Below are positions 37,498-46,445 of a stretch of 64,000 bases of DNA, one piece after another. Source of the DNA: Flavobacterium sp. SUN052. GTDB lineage: Bacteria; Bacteroidota; Bacteroidia; Flavobacteriales; Flavobacteriaceae. Positions within the stretch are counted from its first letter, which is position 1; each line of letters opens with the position of its first letter. A model generated the notes under the pieces. It saw only the letters and a program-made list of their open reading frames with translations, did not search any database and was not told the origin of the DNA. The position numbers and the translations under genes are program-made. The stretch is from NCBI RefSeq assembly GCF_028867935.1, contig NZ_JAPQNS010000001.1:62001-126000 (forward strand). Reading direction: 5' to 3'.

Positions 37498-38040
37498 CTA
37501 TGGTTGAATTTGCTTGGTAATCTGGTACAAATCGGCGACGGCAAAGCCTTCGGCTACTTTACCCCCACGCATGGTAAATCGGGCAAAACCTGGCACCGTA
37601 AATGGCTTGTTGGTGGCCGCAGGTGCCAGAAAAGCAGAGCTGTGCGTTCCCGAGAAATTCGCTTTCAGAAACACGGCGTCACCTTCGCTGATAACCTCGA
37701 CAATCTCGATCCGAAACCCCGCAAATGTATTGTCCATCTTGCCGAGCATTGCCGCCAAACCATCGATACCTTTAACAGTAGCTCCTAATGAGTTGCGGAA
37801 ACTTACATCGTCAGTTACCACCGTTTTCAGAAAGGCCACGTCGCGGGCGTTGAGCAGTGCATTGAAAAAAGCCACCGCTGTTTTCGCATTAGCCGACGAG
37901 AGGGCCAATGTGTTATTCTTCTGAATGAGCGCTTCATTTTTCTGGGCCACGCCCGTGTTCATTGCCAGATATTGAGCAGCGGCAAAGCGCGGCCCGGCTA
38001 GCAGCAAAAGCGCTACTGCACAATGTTTTAGAAAGTTCAT
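37498..38040 (-). CDS. Secreted SnoaL-like (NTF2 fold) protein
   Basis: The 180-residue protein has a signal peptide (AVALLLLAGPRFAAAQ) followed by an NTF2-like alpha+beta domain of the SnoaL/ester-cyclase type: TAVAFFNALLNARDVAFLK, VTDDVSFRNSLGATVKG, FRIEIVEVISEGDAVFLK and VPGFARFTMRGGKV. Such domains bind small hydrophobic ligands and may isomerise or cyclise them. The export signal is unusual for a catabolic SnoaL enzyme and suggests action on a compound in the periplasm. It sits 14 bp after the next upstream gene in the same cluster. Confidence 0.75.
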   Translation of the reverse strand: MNFLKHCAVALLLLAGPRFAAAQYLAMNTGVAQKNEALIQKNNTLALSSANAKTAVAFFNALLNARDVAFLKTVVTDDVSFRNSLGATVKGIDGLAAMLGKMDNTFAGFRIEIVEVISEGDAVFLKANFSGTHSSAFLAPAATNKPFTVPGFARFTMRGGKVAEGFAVADLYQITKQIQP

Positions 38041-38054
38041 GTGTAAAATTTTGA

Positions 38055-38618
38055 TTATTGAGTACGGATATGCTGGTGTTTATCGGACGCCCTCACCCGA
38101 TCCTGCCTAGTAAGTACAGGAGGTTGTCGCATCCAGGTCACCGAAGCACTGTACCCCGTCTGATTATTTGAAATTCCATTGTAGTTGTCAACGTCCCGAA
38201 GAACAACCGACAACCGTCCTTTTGTATATTGTTCTCCTACGCCCTGATCAACTTGCGGTTGATTAGAACGAGTAAAGCCTAGTGCGATCAACTGTTTGTG
38301 CCAGCCCATGTAGTAATCAGCCGATTTTGTCTGGTGCACAAGGGCTGTTGCGTATGGGCCAAACACATACTCCATTACCTGCGGAGCCAACGTCGGCTTA
38401 TTCAGATACAGCGGTCGCTGATTCATGAACAGGCAACTCCAGTTCGTAAGCGTTCGGCTACGCTGATAGCACGTATATCCCCGAGACTCCATTTCCTGCT
38501 CAAACGCGGCTGGCTTTGCCGTTACCAACTGGAGTAAATCGGCCATCGAAAACGACTGAGCAGCCAGACTTCCTATTGAAAGTGCCCATAAGGCGCTTAT
38601 AACCAATATGCGTCGCAT
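38055..38618 (-). CDS. Secreted protein of unknown function
   Basis: The 187-residue product has a signal peptide (SALWALSIGSLAAQ). I do not recognise the family. The mature part contains two Cys (YTCYQ, WSCLF) about 12 residues apart, and ends with a SASVTWMR strand and a basic tail. The phrase YYMGWHKQLIALGF suggests a mixed alpha/beta fold. It is 12 bp after the FecA-like receptor and 14 bp before the SnoaL-like gene, so it may be a periplasmic helper of the same uptake system. Confidence 0.6.
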   Translation of the reverse strand: MRRILVISALWALSIGSLAAQSFSMADLLQLVTAKPAAFEQEMESRGYTCYQRSRTLTNWSCLFMNQRPLYLNKPTLAPQVMEYVFGPYATALVHQTKSADYYMGWHKQLIALGFTRSNQPQVDQGVGEQYTKGRLSVVLRDVDNYNGISNNQTGYSASVTWMRQPPVLTRQDRVRASDKHQHIRTQ

Positions 38619-38630
38619 GTTCCTATCGAT

Positions 38631-40808
38631 TTATAGCCTGACTCCAACTGATAACACCGCGTTCCGACCGTCTGACGACCATACACCCGGCCCTGGATAG
38701 AACAAGGGTCGTTTGGTGAAATACTGATTGTTCAGCAGGTTGTTTATACTGCCCCGAATGGTTAGTAGTTTGCCTACTCGCCATGTGGCGTTCAGATCCC
38801 ACAAACCGTAGGCTGGCACTGGCCCTTTTGCACCATTAGCCGAGGCTACAGGTGTATTGAGTGCGTCAGAGTACGTGCTGCCAACATAGCTATACTGGGC
38901 AGTTACACTCGCTGTTCTGTAGCGAAACGTCAGTCCATTACGGGAAGTCCAGCGTGGCACCGACTCCACATAATTGCCGTTTATGGGCCGATTCTCAGTA
39001 CCCGCCGAAACACGGGCCTTGGTGTACCGCGCATCCATAAACGCCGTTGAAGTGAATCCGCTGACAAGCAGCCGACCAACCCTGGCAATCTCGCCCTCGA
39101 TCAGTGCTTCTACGCCCCGTGTCCGGCTGTCACCGATAGTGGTGCGATAAGTGTATGGCTGTCCTGCTGCATCTGTTTGTGCCAGCGTTCCCATGCGGTT
39201 GCGGTAAACAACATCAAACAAACTTACATTCAGGTGCCAGCTTTTCCAGCGACCTTCCATTCCCAGTTCCGCATTATACCCGTTGGCATCGCGGAGGTTT
39301 TTATCAACCCGTTCATAAACGGATGCCGGGATGATGTCTTTGAAAATTACTGGACGGTATGCCTGCGACCATCCCCCGTAGAACCGAACTGCCTGGTTTA
39401 GCTGGTATTGCCCGTTCAAACCGAGCAGTGCAAACCGGTGGCTGATGTCGTTGGGAAGATTGCCGGGGTCGTAATAGCTGATGGTACCGCGCATCTGCGT
39501 GTTGCCGTTTTCAATCCGAATGCCGGGCGAAACCGTCAAACGTGAGGTCAGCCTGAATTGTGCCTCCGCAAAAACAGCCTTGTTACGGGTGTAGTACCAC
39601 AAATCCCGACCGAAAGGCGCTGTTAACGTCAGGTCATAGTCGGAGCCGGTAGTGCCCTTGCCTAGTTGCTGCCGGTGCAAATCATTATGCATCAATTGAC
39701 CGCCTACCACAGCTGTTGCTTCGATACCGGCCAGCCTAAACTGGTGTAATAAACGAAGCTCCGAAGTCAGACTGTTGAAGTGGTCCACATCAACCTGCCG
39801 TTGGCGATACTGCCCCGTCACTGGATCTGGTAAATCTGTAACGGTAGCGAAAGCATCGATCAACACACTATTTCGCGCACCCAGAACCGCCGAGTTTACC
39901 CACTGTAAACGAGTTTTGCTTCCTATCTGCCAGTCGGCCCGGACGGATGGAACCCAAATGTCGGGGCTGAAATAGTTGCGTTTACGGGTCGACTGTTGCG
40001 GATCGGCATAGAACATCGAGTCGGTTAGCGGCCCGGGAATCTGGTAACGGTACGTTGAACGTGCCACCTCAGCCGAAAAGCTCAATCGGGCCGATGCCTG
40101 GTAGTGCAGACTCGCGAAAAGAGCCTGTGCATCTGAGCGGCTATTTTGCCGATACCCATCCGAATGCCGCCAGTAGGCGTACCCGTAATACGTCAGCTTG
40201 CCCACTCTGCCGCCAATGGCATTGTACGTACTGCGTAGACCGTAAGACCCTCCCGAATTGATACTTTCAAATCCAAACCGACGAGTTGTATCAGCCTGCT
40301 TAGAGACAATGTTGAGCATGCCGCCAAACTGCGCTCCATACTGAAGCGATGCCGTTCCGCGCACCAGTTCGATTCGATCAACACTTTCGCCGGGTGGCGA
40401 AAAGTGGCTGGCCGGATAACCATACATGTCCGAGTTGGTCAAAATGCCGTTGTACCGCATGTTGAGTTCCCAGGAGCGATGGGCGTCCAGACCACGTGTT
40501 GCCACGTTGATCTGATTTCCCGAACCGTCCATATCATACACAAACACACCGGGCACGCGGGCCAGTAACTGACGTGGGTTTTTCTGAGTCACATCAGCAT
40601 CTGTTTCTGCCAACCGAATCACTTCGGTACGTCGACCAGCCAGCAAATAGGTGCCGTGTTGGTCGGGTAATGAACGCGACTCCCCAAGCCGGTTAGCGCG
40701 AACATCAACCGCTTGTAATTGCCGGGATCGAAGGGTATCTGTTGTTTGGGCAAAGCCTACTCTAGCCAGCAAAAGTATAGCTGCCAGAAGATAATTCTGT
40801 ACATTCAT
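38631..40808 (-). CDS. FecA-like TonB-dependent outer-membrane receptor
   Basis: The 725-residue receptor has a signal peptide ending VGFAQ. The start at 40808 (MNVQNYLLA) is preferred to 40871. The plug has RQLLARVPGVFVYDMDGSG, VATRGLDAHRS and ERIELVRGTASLQYGAQFGG-like blocks that resemble ferric dicitrate/siderophore receptors. The barrel ends AVLSVGVRL. There is no N-terminal CarboxypepD_reg or FecR-signalling domain. The probable substrate is a ferric chelate or similar metal complex. It is the first gene of the packed run ending with DUF3179 at 31067. Confidence 0.85.
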   Translation of the reverse strand: MNVQNYLLAAILLLARVGFAQTTDTLRSRQLQAVDVRANRLGESRSLPDQHGTYLLAGRRTEVIRLAETDADVTQKNPRQLLARVPGVFVYDMDGSGNQINVATRGLDAHRSWELNMRYNGILTNSDMYGYPASHFSPPGESVDRIELVRGTASLQYGAQFGGMLNIVSKQADTTRRFGFESINSGGSYGLRSTYNAIGGRVGKLTYYGYAYWRHSDGYRQNSRSDAQALFASLHYQASARLSFSAEVARSTYRYQIPGPLTDSMFYADPQQSTRKRNYFSPDIWVPSVRADWQIGSKTRLQWVNSAVLGARNSVLIDAFATVTDLPDPVTGQYRQRQVDVDHFNSLTSELRLLHQFRLAGIEATAVVGGQLMHNDLHRQQLGKGTTGSDYDLTLTAPFGRDLWYYTRNKAVFAEAQFRLTSRLTVSPGIRIENGNTQMRGTISYYDPGNLPNDISHRFALLGLNGQYQLNQAVRFYGGWSQAYRPVIFKDIIPASVYERVDKNLRDANGYNAELGMEGRWKSWHLNVSLFDVVYRNRMGTLAQTDAAGQPYTYRTTIGDSRTRGVEALIEGEIARVGRLLVSGFTSTAFMDARYTKARVSAGTENRPINGNYVESVPRWTSRNGLTFRYRTASVTAQYSYVGSTYSDALNTPVASANGAKGPVPAYGLWDLNATWRVGKLLTIRGSINNLLNNQYFTKRPLFYPGPGVWSSDGRNAVLSVGVRL

Positions 40809-40818
40809 ATCGTTAGGA

Positions 40819-40895
40819 GTGAAAGAGTTGAGAGCGAAAGAGCGAAAACGGAGTGTGGCTATAAAAGCCATCAGGCAACGCTATTTCACTCTTTA
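40819..40895. repeat. Degenerate GAAAGAG-family element before the FecA-like gene
   Basis: The left side at 40819-40845 repeats GAAAGAG/GAGCGAAA units and the right side holds tttcactcttt at 40884-40894, so the arms pair only over about 11 bp. A small perfect hairpin TGGCT-ATAAA-AGCCA lies within it. It looks like a decayed relative of the 32842-32927 element, 10 bp upstream of the FecA-like start. Confidence 0.4.
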
Positions 40896-40897
40896 CA

Positions 40898-42442
40898 TTA
40901 TAACCCCGACCCGTCGGCTTTACCCCGTGCTACAGCGTAGCTGCCAATATTTTTGCCGCATACAAGACCCACCTCGCAATCTGACCGAAAATGTATCATT
41001 CCATAAATCCGGGATACTGAAGCCTCGGCCGCTTTCGCCATGAACTCATCAGTACGCTCCGGGAATATGCTGCTCAACACTGCAGCAGCTGCCCCCGAAA
41101 ATGTGGAGTGACCCGATGTGTAGCTTGGGAAATTGGGCAGACCAACCGAAGTCTTTACACCAAATTGCTGTGGCCGGGGCGTGTAATAATAGTATTTTGT
41201 TTCCCAACAGCAAACGCCCGCATCTTGTAAGGCAGTGGCTACCAAGGCCAGTGTCCGGGCCATCCGCACTTCGCTATACCGGGCTTCGTGAGCCGCGTTG
41301 GCAGCGGTACGCATCCAATGGCCAGGAGGGGTATAGCTACCGGCACCATCTGCCCAATAATTGGCAATTCGTGCCTGCTCGCGGGTCTGGTTTTTGTTGA
41401 TATTCTGTAGCTCTGCCAGTTCTTTTTTGAATTGATCGGAGCCTGGCAGTGGTGCAGGTCCCGGACGTAGCTTAGCTAAGGTAGCCCGGTCGAAATTCCA
41501 GAGTTGTACAGCTCCGTAGTTAGGCAGCATGGGTGGGCGAAGCGGTGATTCCTGGCTTACCCATACCTCAGTCTGACCGCGCTCTTTAGCCGCTGTAATC
41601 ATTCCGGCAGTAAGGGTTTGGTTGTTGGCAGCACTCATGCCGTCGGCTTTGGCGCGGGCCATTACTTTGGCCGCCACCTGATTGCCTAAATCAGCACCTG
41701 CTAACAAATCACTCTCTACATTCATACCGCCCCATAAACGGCTGGCCCGATGTTCGGCAACTTTTGCGTCGATGAACGCCACTTCGCCGGGGAACATGGC
41801 CTTCAGAATCACAGCCGAGGCAGTTGCCACAACGGCATCCTCAGAAGGGTACGTGGGCAGAGCCGAAACGGGCAATGCTACTTTAACTGTTGCATCAACT
41901 TTCGAAGGAGCCGGCCGCTTGAATTTGTATTTAAAACTCCAGGCTGCTACCAAGGCATCGTATTGAGCAACGCTAAGGCTAGCCAGCATGCGCGCTGTGT
42001 AGGGCGGATTGGCGAAGGGGAACTTAGGATCGGCTGTTGGATCGGCTGCGTTCGGGACCGGATAGACACCTGCCGCGGTTGAGGCTGGTGCCAGATTATA
42101 ACGGGCTGCGAGTTCGCGGGCAATTTCATTCCAGCGATACACCGCACCCGCACCCCAATAAACCACCGCTTCCTGTTGCTGTTGGGTCAGGCTGTTCGAA
42201 ACCGACTTTAAATTGGTAAGTTCTGTCGTGTAAGCTGCCGATGTGGTAGCCTCAGGCGCAGCCAAGGTAACATCAGTAGGAGCCGACAAATAGGTTTTCC
42301 AGGTACTGGCCTTGTCATCAACGCTAGCAGGTGAGTACGCTACCCGTTGGGCCTCTTCAATGGTTTTGTCACAACTGATGAGGGACAATGACGCACCGAA
42401 CGTTAAGCCACCGATTAATAAAAGTTTATGTACTGATTTCAT
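40898..42442 (-). CDS. Vanadium-dependent haloperoxidase / PAP2-family lipoprotein
   Basis: The 514-residue protein has a lipoprotein signal (SLISC) from the start at 42442. Its C-terminal half carries the complete acid phosphatase/vanadium haloperoxidase site: KX6RP in KYYYYTPRP, PSxxSGH in PSYTSGHSTFSG and SRX5HX3D in SRIYGMIHFRSD. An N-terminal half resembles the second helical bundle of bacterial haloperoxidases (YKFKRPAPS, YPSEDAVVATASAV). It would halogenate or oxidise substrates in the periplasm or at the surface, or act as a phosphatase. It follows two beta-barrel genes, 25 bp after the nearer. Confidence 0.88.
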   Translation of the reverse strand: MKSVHKLLLIGGLTFGASLSLISCDKTIEEAQRVAYSPASVDDKASTWKTYLSAPTDVTLAAPEATTSAAYTTELTNLKSVSNSLTQQQQEAVVYWGAGAVYRWNEIARELAARYNLAPASTAAGVYPVPNAADPTADPKFPFANPPYTARMLASLSVAQYDALVAAWSFKYKFKRPAPSKVDATVKVALPVSALPTYPSEDAVVATASAVILKAMFPGEVAFIDAKVAEHRASRLWGGMNVESDLLAGADLGNQVAAKVMARAKADGMSAANNQTLTAGMITAAKERGQTEVWVSQESPLRPPMLPNYGAVQLWNFDRATLAKLRPGPAPLPGSDQFKKELAELQNINKNQTREQARIANYWADGAGSYTPPGHWMRTAANAAHEARYSEVRMARTLALVATALQDAGVCCWETKYYYYTPRPQQFGVKTSVGLPNFPSYTSGHSTFSGAAAAVLSSIFPERTDEFMAKAAEASVSRIYGMIHFRSDCEVGLVCGKNIGSYAVARGKADGSGL

Positions 42443-42467
42443 GATGTCAATTTGATAGTTTGTGGAA

Positions 42468-43361
42468 TTATAATCCCCCAATTTGATAAAGAACTCCAAC
42501 AGAGAAGCTAGTGCTTTGGCCAACGTTAAGGCCGTTGATCACCTTGCCCACACGGGCATTCACGCCAATTTGCCGAGGCTGGAATTTACCGTACCAGCCA
42601 ATTGTAGTGGCCTGCATGTTGTTGGTTGGGAATGGCATATCATTCCGTCGGATGTTATCACCACTGAGGTTCGCCATCCGTTCGGCAAATACCTCTGTTT
42701 GCCATTTACGCCGAAGCACACCCAGCCGTGCTGAGGCATCAAATCCGTTCGGAACCTGTACCTCGTTGGTGTTATACACCCGGTTATCTGCCTGATATGC
42801 ATCGCGGTCAATTTTGATGGTACTGCGCCACGTATAAGAACCATGCATGGTTAAGTACAGACCCGTTTGGGGATGCTTGTAGCCAGCGATCAACCGACCA
42901 GTTGCGGTGCGTGCCTGAAGACCAATCGACATAGGCAGAAAATCAGGAACGTAGTTGCTCACGGGTATAGAACCGCCAATGACGCCGTGTAGTGACAACC
43001 CTTTTTTGTCAAATAGTTTGGCTTTCAACCAACCCGACAAATCCTGCAAGCCTTTTTGACCCATCAGGTTACCTGCCGACGTACTTGTTGAGATATAGGG
43101 TAGACCCAGAATCAGGTTGACCCGGTTTGAAATCCCAATGGCAGGCATCAACATAACACTTTGCGTTGTGTGTGTCCCGATGTTGAGGTTCTCCCGCTTC
43201 AGCGAGCCTTCCCAGTACTGGTTCCAGGTGCTTTTGCCATAAATGCCGGCAATACACACTGATTTTTTGGGCATATAAATGATGTCGTGCGGCATCTGAG
43301 CCCAGGCGGGTGCTGTTAGTAAAAACGCCCCTAATATGGTAATCGGAATAATGTATTTCAT
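42468..43361 (-). CDS. Outer-membrane beta-barrel protein (MetA-pathway/transporter-like)
   Basis: The 297-residue protein has a signal peptide ending APAWAQ (start 43361; the longer frame from 43466 runs through a repeat element and is rejected). The mature part is made of amphipathic beta strands with frequent aromatic-girdle residues (VNLILGLPYIS, GLSLHGVIGGSIPV, TSFSVGVLYQIGG). It resembles the family of putative MetA-pathway phenol-degradation barrels. Beta-barrel partners next to haloperoxidase genes suggest passage or surface display of the enzyme's substrate, but this is inference. Confidence 0.65.
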   Translation of the reverse strand: MKYIIPITILGAFLLTAPAWAQMPHDIIYMPKKSVCIAGIYGKSTWNQYWEGSLKRENLNIGTHTTQSVMLMPAIGISNRVNLILGLPYISTSTSAGNLMGQKGLQDLSGWLKAKLFDKKGLSLHGVIGGSIPVSNYVPDFLPMSIGLQARTATGRLIAGYKHPQTGLYLTMHGSYTWRSTIKIDRDAYQADNRVYNTNEVQVPNGFDASARLGVLRRKWQTEVFAERMANLSGDNIRRNDMPFPTNNMQATTIGWYGKFQPRQIGVNARVGKVINGLNVGQSTSFSVGVLYQIGGL

Positions 43362-43380
43362 GATTAATTGAAATGGTTTG

Positions 43381-43520
43381 ACCTCACCCCCTGCCCCTCT
43401 CCTTCTCAAGGAGAGGGGTGACTTACTAGTCACGTTACGTTTGTTATGGCAAGTGTACAGAAGCAAAGTGGACTTTGTCTATTCACCTCTCCTTCACAAG
43501 GAGAGGGGCGGGGGTGAGGT
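43381..43520. repeat. Composite inverted repeat, CCCCTCTCC family
   Basis: Outer arms 43381-43404 (acctcaccccctgcccctct and on) and 43498-43520 pair well. Each end also has its own small hairpin (cccctctccttctcaaggag and on). The 140-bp unit fills the gap between the two barrel genes, and its last base overlaps the stop codon of the upstream one. It is related to the element at 8001-8084 and looks like a mobile repeat with two palindromic ends. Confidence 0.75.
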
Positions 43521-44644
43521 TAAAACCAGCGAGATACGTTGAAAGAAACCAAATAATCAGCAAAAGCTGCATCGCCGTGTTTCACGCCTAGGGGGTCCAG
43601 TTTGTCGGCATAGCTTTTAGTCCGATTCCGAATCAGTGCTACGGGTACTGTCAGGGCAGCTGAGTAATGACCTCTCATGTAAGCCAGACCTGGTTCAACA
43701 GAGACGATATAACCGGGCCGACGGAAACCAACGCTGCTACCAATGGCATCCTTGGAGGGTACACCTTCAACACGACCACCCAACATCACCGAAAGACCCG
43801 GAATAAACCGTACTGACTGGCTCAGCCCAAGGCGGGCCGCAAATTGATCAGCTACCGAAAACTCGCCCGTTACCAGATCGATCGTGGTAGCTTCCGGGCT
43901 CCGTTTAACACCGTTGGTAGCGCGGGGATTGAACAAATAAAAGCCGTTGGCATAGACCGAAAGACCTTTTGTCAATTGGGCATATCCTTGTAGCTCAAGG
44001 CTAGCCCCAACACCACCGTCTCCAAGCTGAATCGACTGATCGACGGGTTTGTTGATTAAATACTCCTTTTTCTCTTTATCGAGTTTGTGGAAGTTATCCG
44101 TTGCCTTGTAGTTGCCCGTTGGGAGTTTCACACCGACGCCAATCGCCAGGTTGGCTTTTGGCAAAGCGGCTGGGTTTATTACCCAGTAACTGCTTGAAAT
44201 GCGGAGATCGCCAATTCCCTGCGAACCCGTATGAAACCGATTGGCATTAGGGTCGCCACCGGTGGCTGGGTTGCCGTAATGTTCGTAGAGCGATGAACGA
44301 TCATTGGACTGTATCGGCAAATTCACCGATATTGACCAGCGGGGCGACGGCATATAGGTAATGCCTAAATCGAGGGCGTGCGACACGTTGATCACTTGTG
44401 TTCCCTGTTCAATTCGTTGTTTTTGTTCTTCGGTGCCTACAAAGTGCTTGTAAGACCGGAAGAACCGGTAACCAGCCGATACTTGAAAAGTGCCCGCCCG
44501 TTGCTTGAAATATTCGGCAGAATTAGTGCCCGATGGAGCAGCGCAACTCATGTGGCGCACAGCTACGCATCCCTGTGCCGAAGCTTGGGTATATGATGTC
44601 AGGCAAAGAGCTACTAGCCCTACGCCAAGTAAATATGATTTCAT
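43520..44644 (-). CDS. Outer-membrane beta-barrel protein, haloperoxidase-associated
   Basis: The 374-residue protein has a signal peptide (GVGLVALCLTSYTQASAQ). The mature chain begins with two Cys (GCVAVRHMSC), then a barrel of alternating polar and hydrophobic strands (FQVSAGYRFFRSYKHF, DLGITYMPSPRWSISVNLPI, VSVEPGLAYMRGHYSAALTV) ending with Phe (VSFNVSRWF). The C-terminal Phe suits Bam-dependent outer-membrane insertion. The exact family is uncertain; it may transport an organic substrate. It is the first of three genes leading to the haloperoxidase. Confidence 0.65.
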   Translation of the reverse strand: MKSYLLGVGLVALCLTSYTQASAQGCVAVRHMSCAAPSGTNSAEYFKQRAGTFQVSAGYRFFRSYKHFVGTEEQKQRIEQGTQVINVSHALDLGITYMPSPRWSISVNLPIQSNDRSSLYEHYGNPATGGDPNANRFHTGSQGIGDLRISSSYWVINPAALPKANLAIGVGVKLPTGNYKATDNFHKLDKEKKEYLINKPVDQSIQLGDGGVGASLELQGYAQLTKGLSVYANGFYLFNPRATNGVKRSPEATTIDLVTGEFSVADQFAARLGLSQSVRFIPGLSVMLGGRVEGVPSKDAIGSSVGFRRPGYIVSVEPGLAYMRGHYSAALTVPVALIRNRTKSYADKLDPLGVKHGDAAFADYLVSFNVSRWF

Positions 44645-44877
44645 TGAAACAGAATGTCTGAGTTGACCGAGTGAGTGCGGTCATGGTTTTAACTGATAGG
44701 TTGTACGTACGAGTCGATTAAGCAGGATAGGAACAACTTGATGCCAATCACGCGCAGTCATGACCATGTAGTGTAGACATAGCCTTTGCGATGACAGATC
44801 AATAGTCTTATCATGAAAATTCGGGAGCTCTAACGAGAATCTGGCCGGACCGCTAAAGGGGTTCGGAGTTCAGCTAA

Positions 44878-45417
44878 TCAGACTTCTGGAGGGGGTGAAA
44901 ATACCGGCAGGGCGCGGTGTAGCAGCATAACGGGAGCGTCGGGAATTCGAATGTTAGCAACCCATTTGTGCAGGAGGAAATGGAAAATAGTCCGGCTGTT
45001 GATCGAATAATCTTTCAACAGGAGCTTGAGCCATTGGCTCGACTTACGACTCGCATTGGAGTCGGCACTAACAGTGTCTTTCAGAAACGAGAGTAGATCA
45101 CGTTGCCAGAAAGAGCCTGTTTTATTTTCTAACCCACTAATAAACAATGTATTGTCGCGAATTTCAACACTGACTACATCGTAATAATGGTCTTTGTAGG
45201 TAAAGCCTTCCTTGGTCGCTTCGTTCAGCACTACCGGGTCGTGTGGCCCGTCGAGGGGAATCTGAAACTCAACAATACTATCCACGGAGCGATATACCGT
45301 CAGGCGCTCCGTCAAATCGTGCTGATCCTGCCACCACGAGCCGAGCGAGACAATAACGCCCCCCAGCGAATGGTACAGTAGCAGCAGCAACATCGAGAAG
45401 CCAAGCAGCCGTTTCAT
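44878..45417 (-). CDS. Small exported protein of unknown function
   Basis: The 179-residue product starts at 45417 (MKRLLGFSML), because the promoter -7 box at 45444-45451 puts transcription start too close to the longer start at 45441. A hydrophobic N-terminal segment may be a signal peptide or anchor. The mature part has a short beta region (SIVEFQIPL, VVSVEIRDNTLFISG), a helical Ser/Lys-rich centre and a Pro-rich end (LPVFSPPPEV). I do not recognise the family; similar proteins are encoded beside TonB receptors in other Bacteroidetes. It has its own promoter. Confidence 0.55.
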   Translation of the reverse strand: MKRLLGFSMLLLLLYHSLGGVIVSLGSWWQDQHDLTERLTVYRSVDSIVEFQIPLDGPHDPVVLNEATKEGFTYKDHYYDVVSVEIRDNTLFISGLENKTGSFWQRDLLSFLKDTVSADSNASRKSSQWLKLLLKDYSINSRTIFHFLLHKWVANIRIPDAPVMLLHRALPVFSPPPEV

Positions 45418-45443
45418 GGATAGATTTATTTGCGAAACCATTA

Positions 45444-45473
45444 CAAATATAATGTGTGTTAATGCGAATGCAA
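45444..45473 (-). promoter_or_regulatory. Promoter of the small exported protein gene
   Basis: On the minus strand TTG (45473-45471) precedes TATATTTG (45451-45444) by exactly 19 nt, a full match to the Bacteroidetes promoter pattern. Transcription would start near 45437. The start codon at 45417 then has about 20 nt of leader. Confidence 0.7.
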
Positions 45474-45595
45474 TAGCACTAAGCCTATAAAGTTTGTTGT
45501 TTAAGCCCGTTTTAACGCTGTTTAATAAAGTGGCAATGATGACGGAACTGCGGTTCTACCACCCAATCACTTATTAATCAATACCTAGTTACCCT

Positions 45596-46378
45596 TCAAT
45601 ACGGCGGTGTTACCAGCCAAACGCCCAGGTTCTCAAATGAGAAATTTGTTGACCAGGTGACCTGTGCCAGATGCAAATGCCGATGGTCACCGGCCTGGTT
45701 ACGAATCAAGTCCTGGAACATGTAGCCGAGTTCGATCTTTCCCAGACGATTGCCCAGATTATACCCAACCCCTCCATACGTCCAGTTCTCACCATAAAAA
45801 GCATTTTTTGAGCTAACAGGACTGTTTTTAGCCCCCGACAAACACAAAAATGCTTCATTCGATACGGATACAAACGGACCAGTTTTCTGCATTTTTACGT
45901 CGTAAAGGGGCAAGGTAAAGCCGACATGATACCGAAATAACTGCGCGTAAGACCATTGCTTTGTACGCATATTAAGCGGGTACCGCTCTTCGTACCGTAG
46001 CCGATGCGTCAATCGCCCTGCGCCCAACGGGTGCCCCGTTACTACCTGCGCCCACAACCGATTTTCGTTGACGGGCAAGCCGAACAGGTTATGCTTTACG
46101 TATGCATAACCAATGCCAGCCTGAGTATTAAGGGTGAGCTTATAGTGCAGACTTGGCTGCGCATAGATCTGTAAATTAGTCGCTGGAAATTGCTTCTCAC
46201 CAATTTTACGGTCGAATGCATCGATTGTTGACGATACGAATGCATTGTAAGTCAGGCGTTTATTGATGCTGCCTGTTTGCGAGTATTGAGGGAATAACCC
46301 AAAGAATGTCCAGCGTTGCGCGAACGCCGATTGAGTTAGAATAAAACAGAAGAGTACAAAGGGTATTGTTCGTTTCAT
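45596..46378 (-). CDS. DUF2490 family outer-membrane protein
   Basis: The 260-residue protein has a signal peptide (VLFCFILTQSAFAQ). The mature chain has the DUF2490 pattern: RLTYNAFVSSTIDAFDRKI, AGIGYAYVKHN, NRLWAQVV, RLTHRLRYEERY and the LFRYHVGFTLPL strand. It is probably a beta-barrel in the outer membrane. The function of the family is not established. It has a candidate -7 box TAGTTTTG at 46426-46419 on the minus strand, without a good -33 partner. Confidence 0.8.
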   Translation of the reverse strand: MKRTIPFVLFCFILTQSAFAQRWTFFGLFPQYSQTGSINKRLTYNAFVSSTIDAFDRKIGEKQFPATNLQIYAQPSLHYKLTLNTQAGIGYAYVKHNLFGLPVNENRLWAQVVTGHPLGAGRLTHRLRYEERYPLNMRTKQWSYAQLFRYHVGFTLPLYDVKMQKTGPFVSVSNEAFLCLSGAKNSPVSSKNAFYGENWTYGGVGYNLGNRLGKIELGYMFQDLIRNQAGDHRHLHLAQVTWSTNFSFENLGVWLVTPPY

Positions 46379-46445
46379 GTGCTGGGGGGATTTTCCTCAG
46401 CTTACACAACAACGATGCCAAAACTACAATACCTTCATACGTTGC

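Noticed and set aside
43362..43466. Extended start of the beta-barrel gene
   Set aside because: The extension reads through the CCCCTCTCC repeat; the signal peptide starts at 43361.
44645..44877. RNA gene or tRNA in the gap before 44644
   Set aside because: No cloverleaf, CCA end or riboswitch-like conserved core was recognised; just AT-moderate non-coding DNA.
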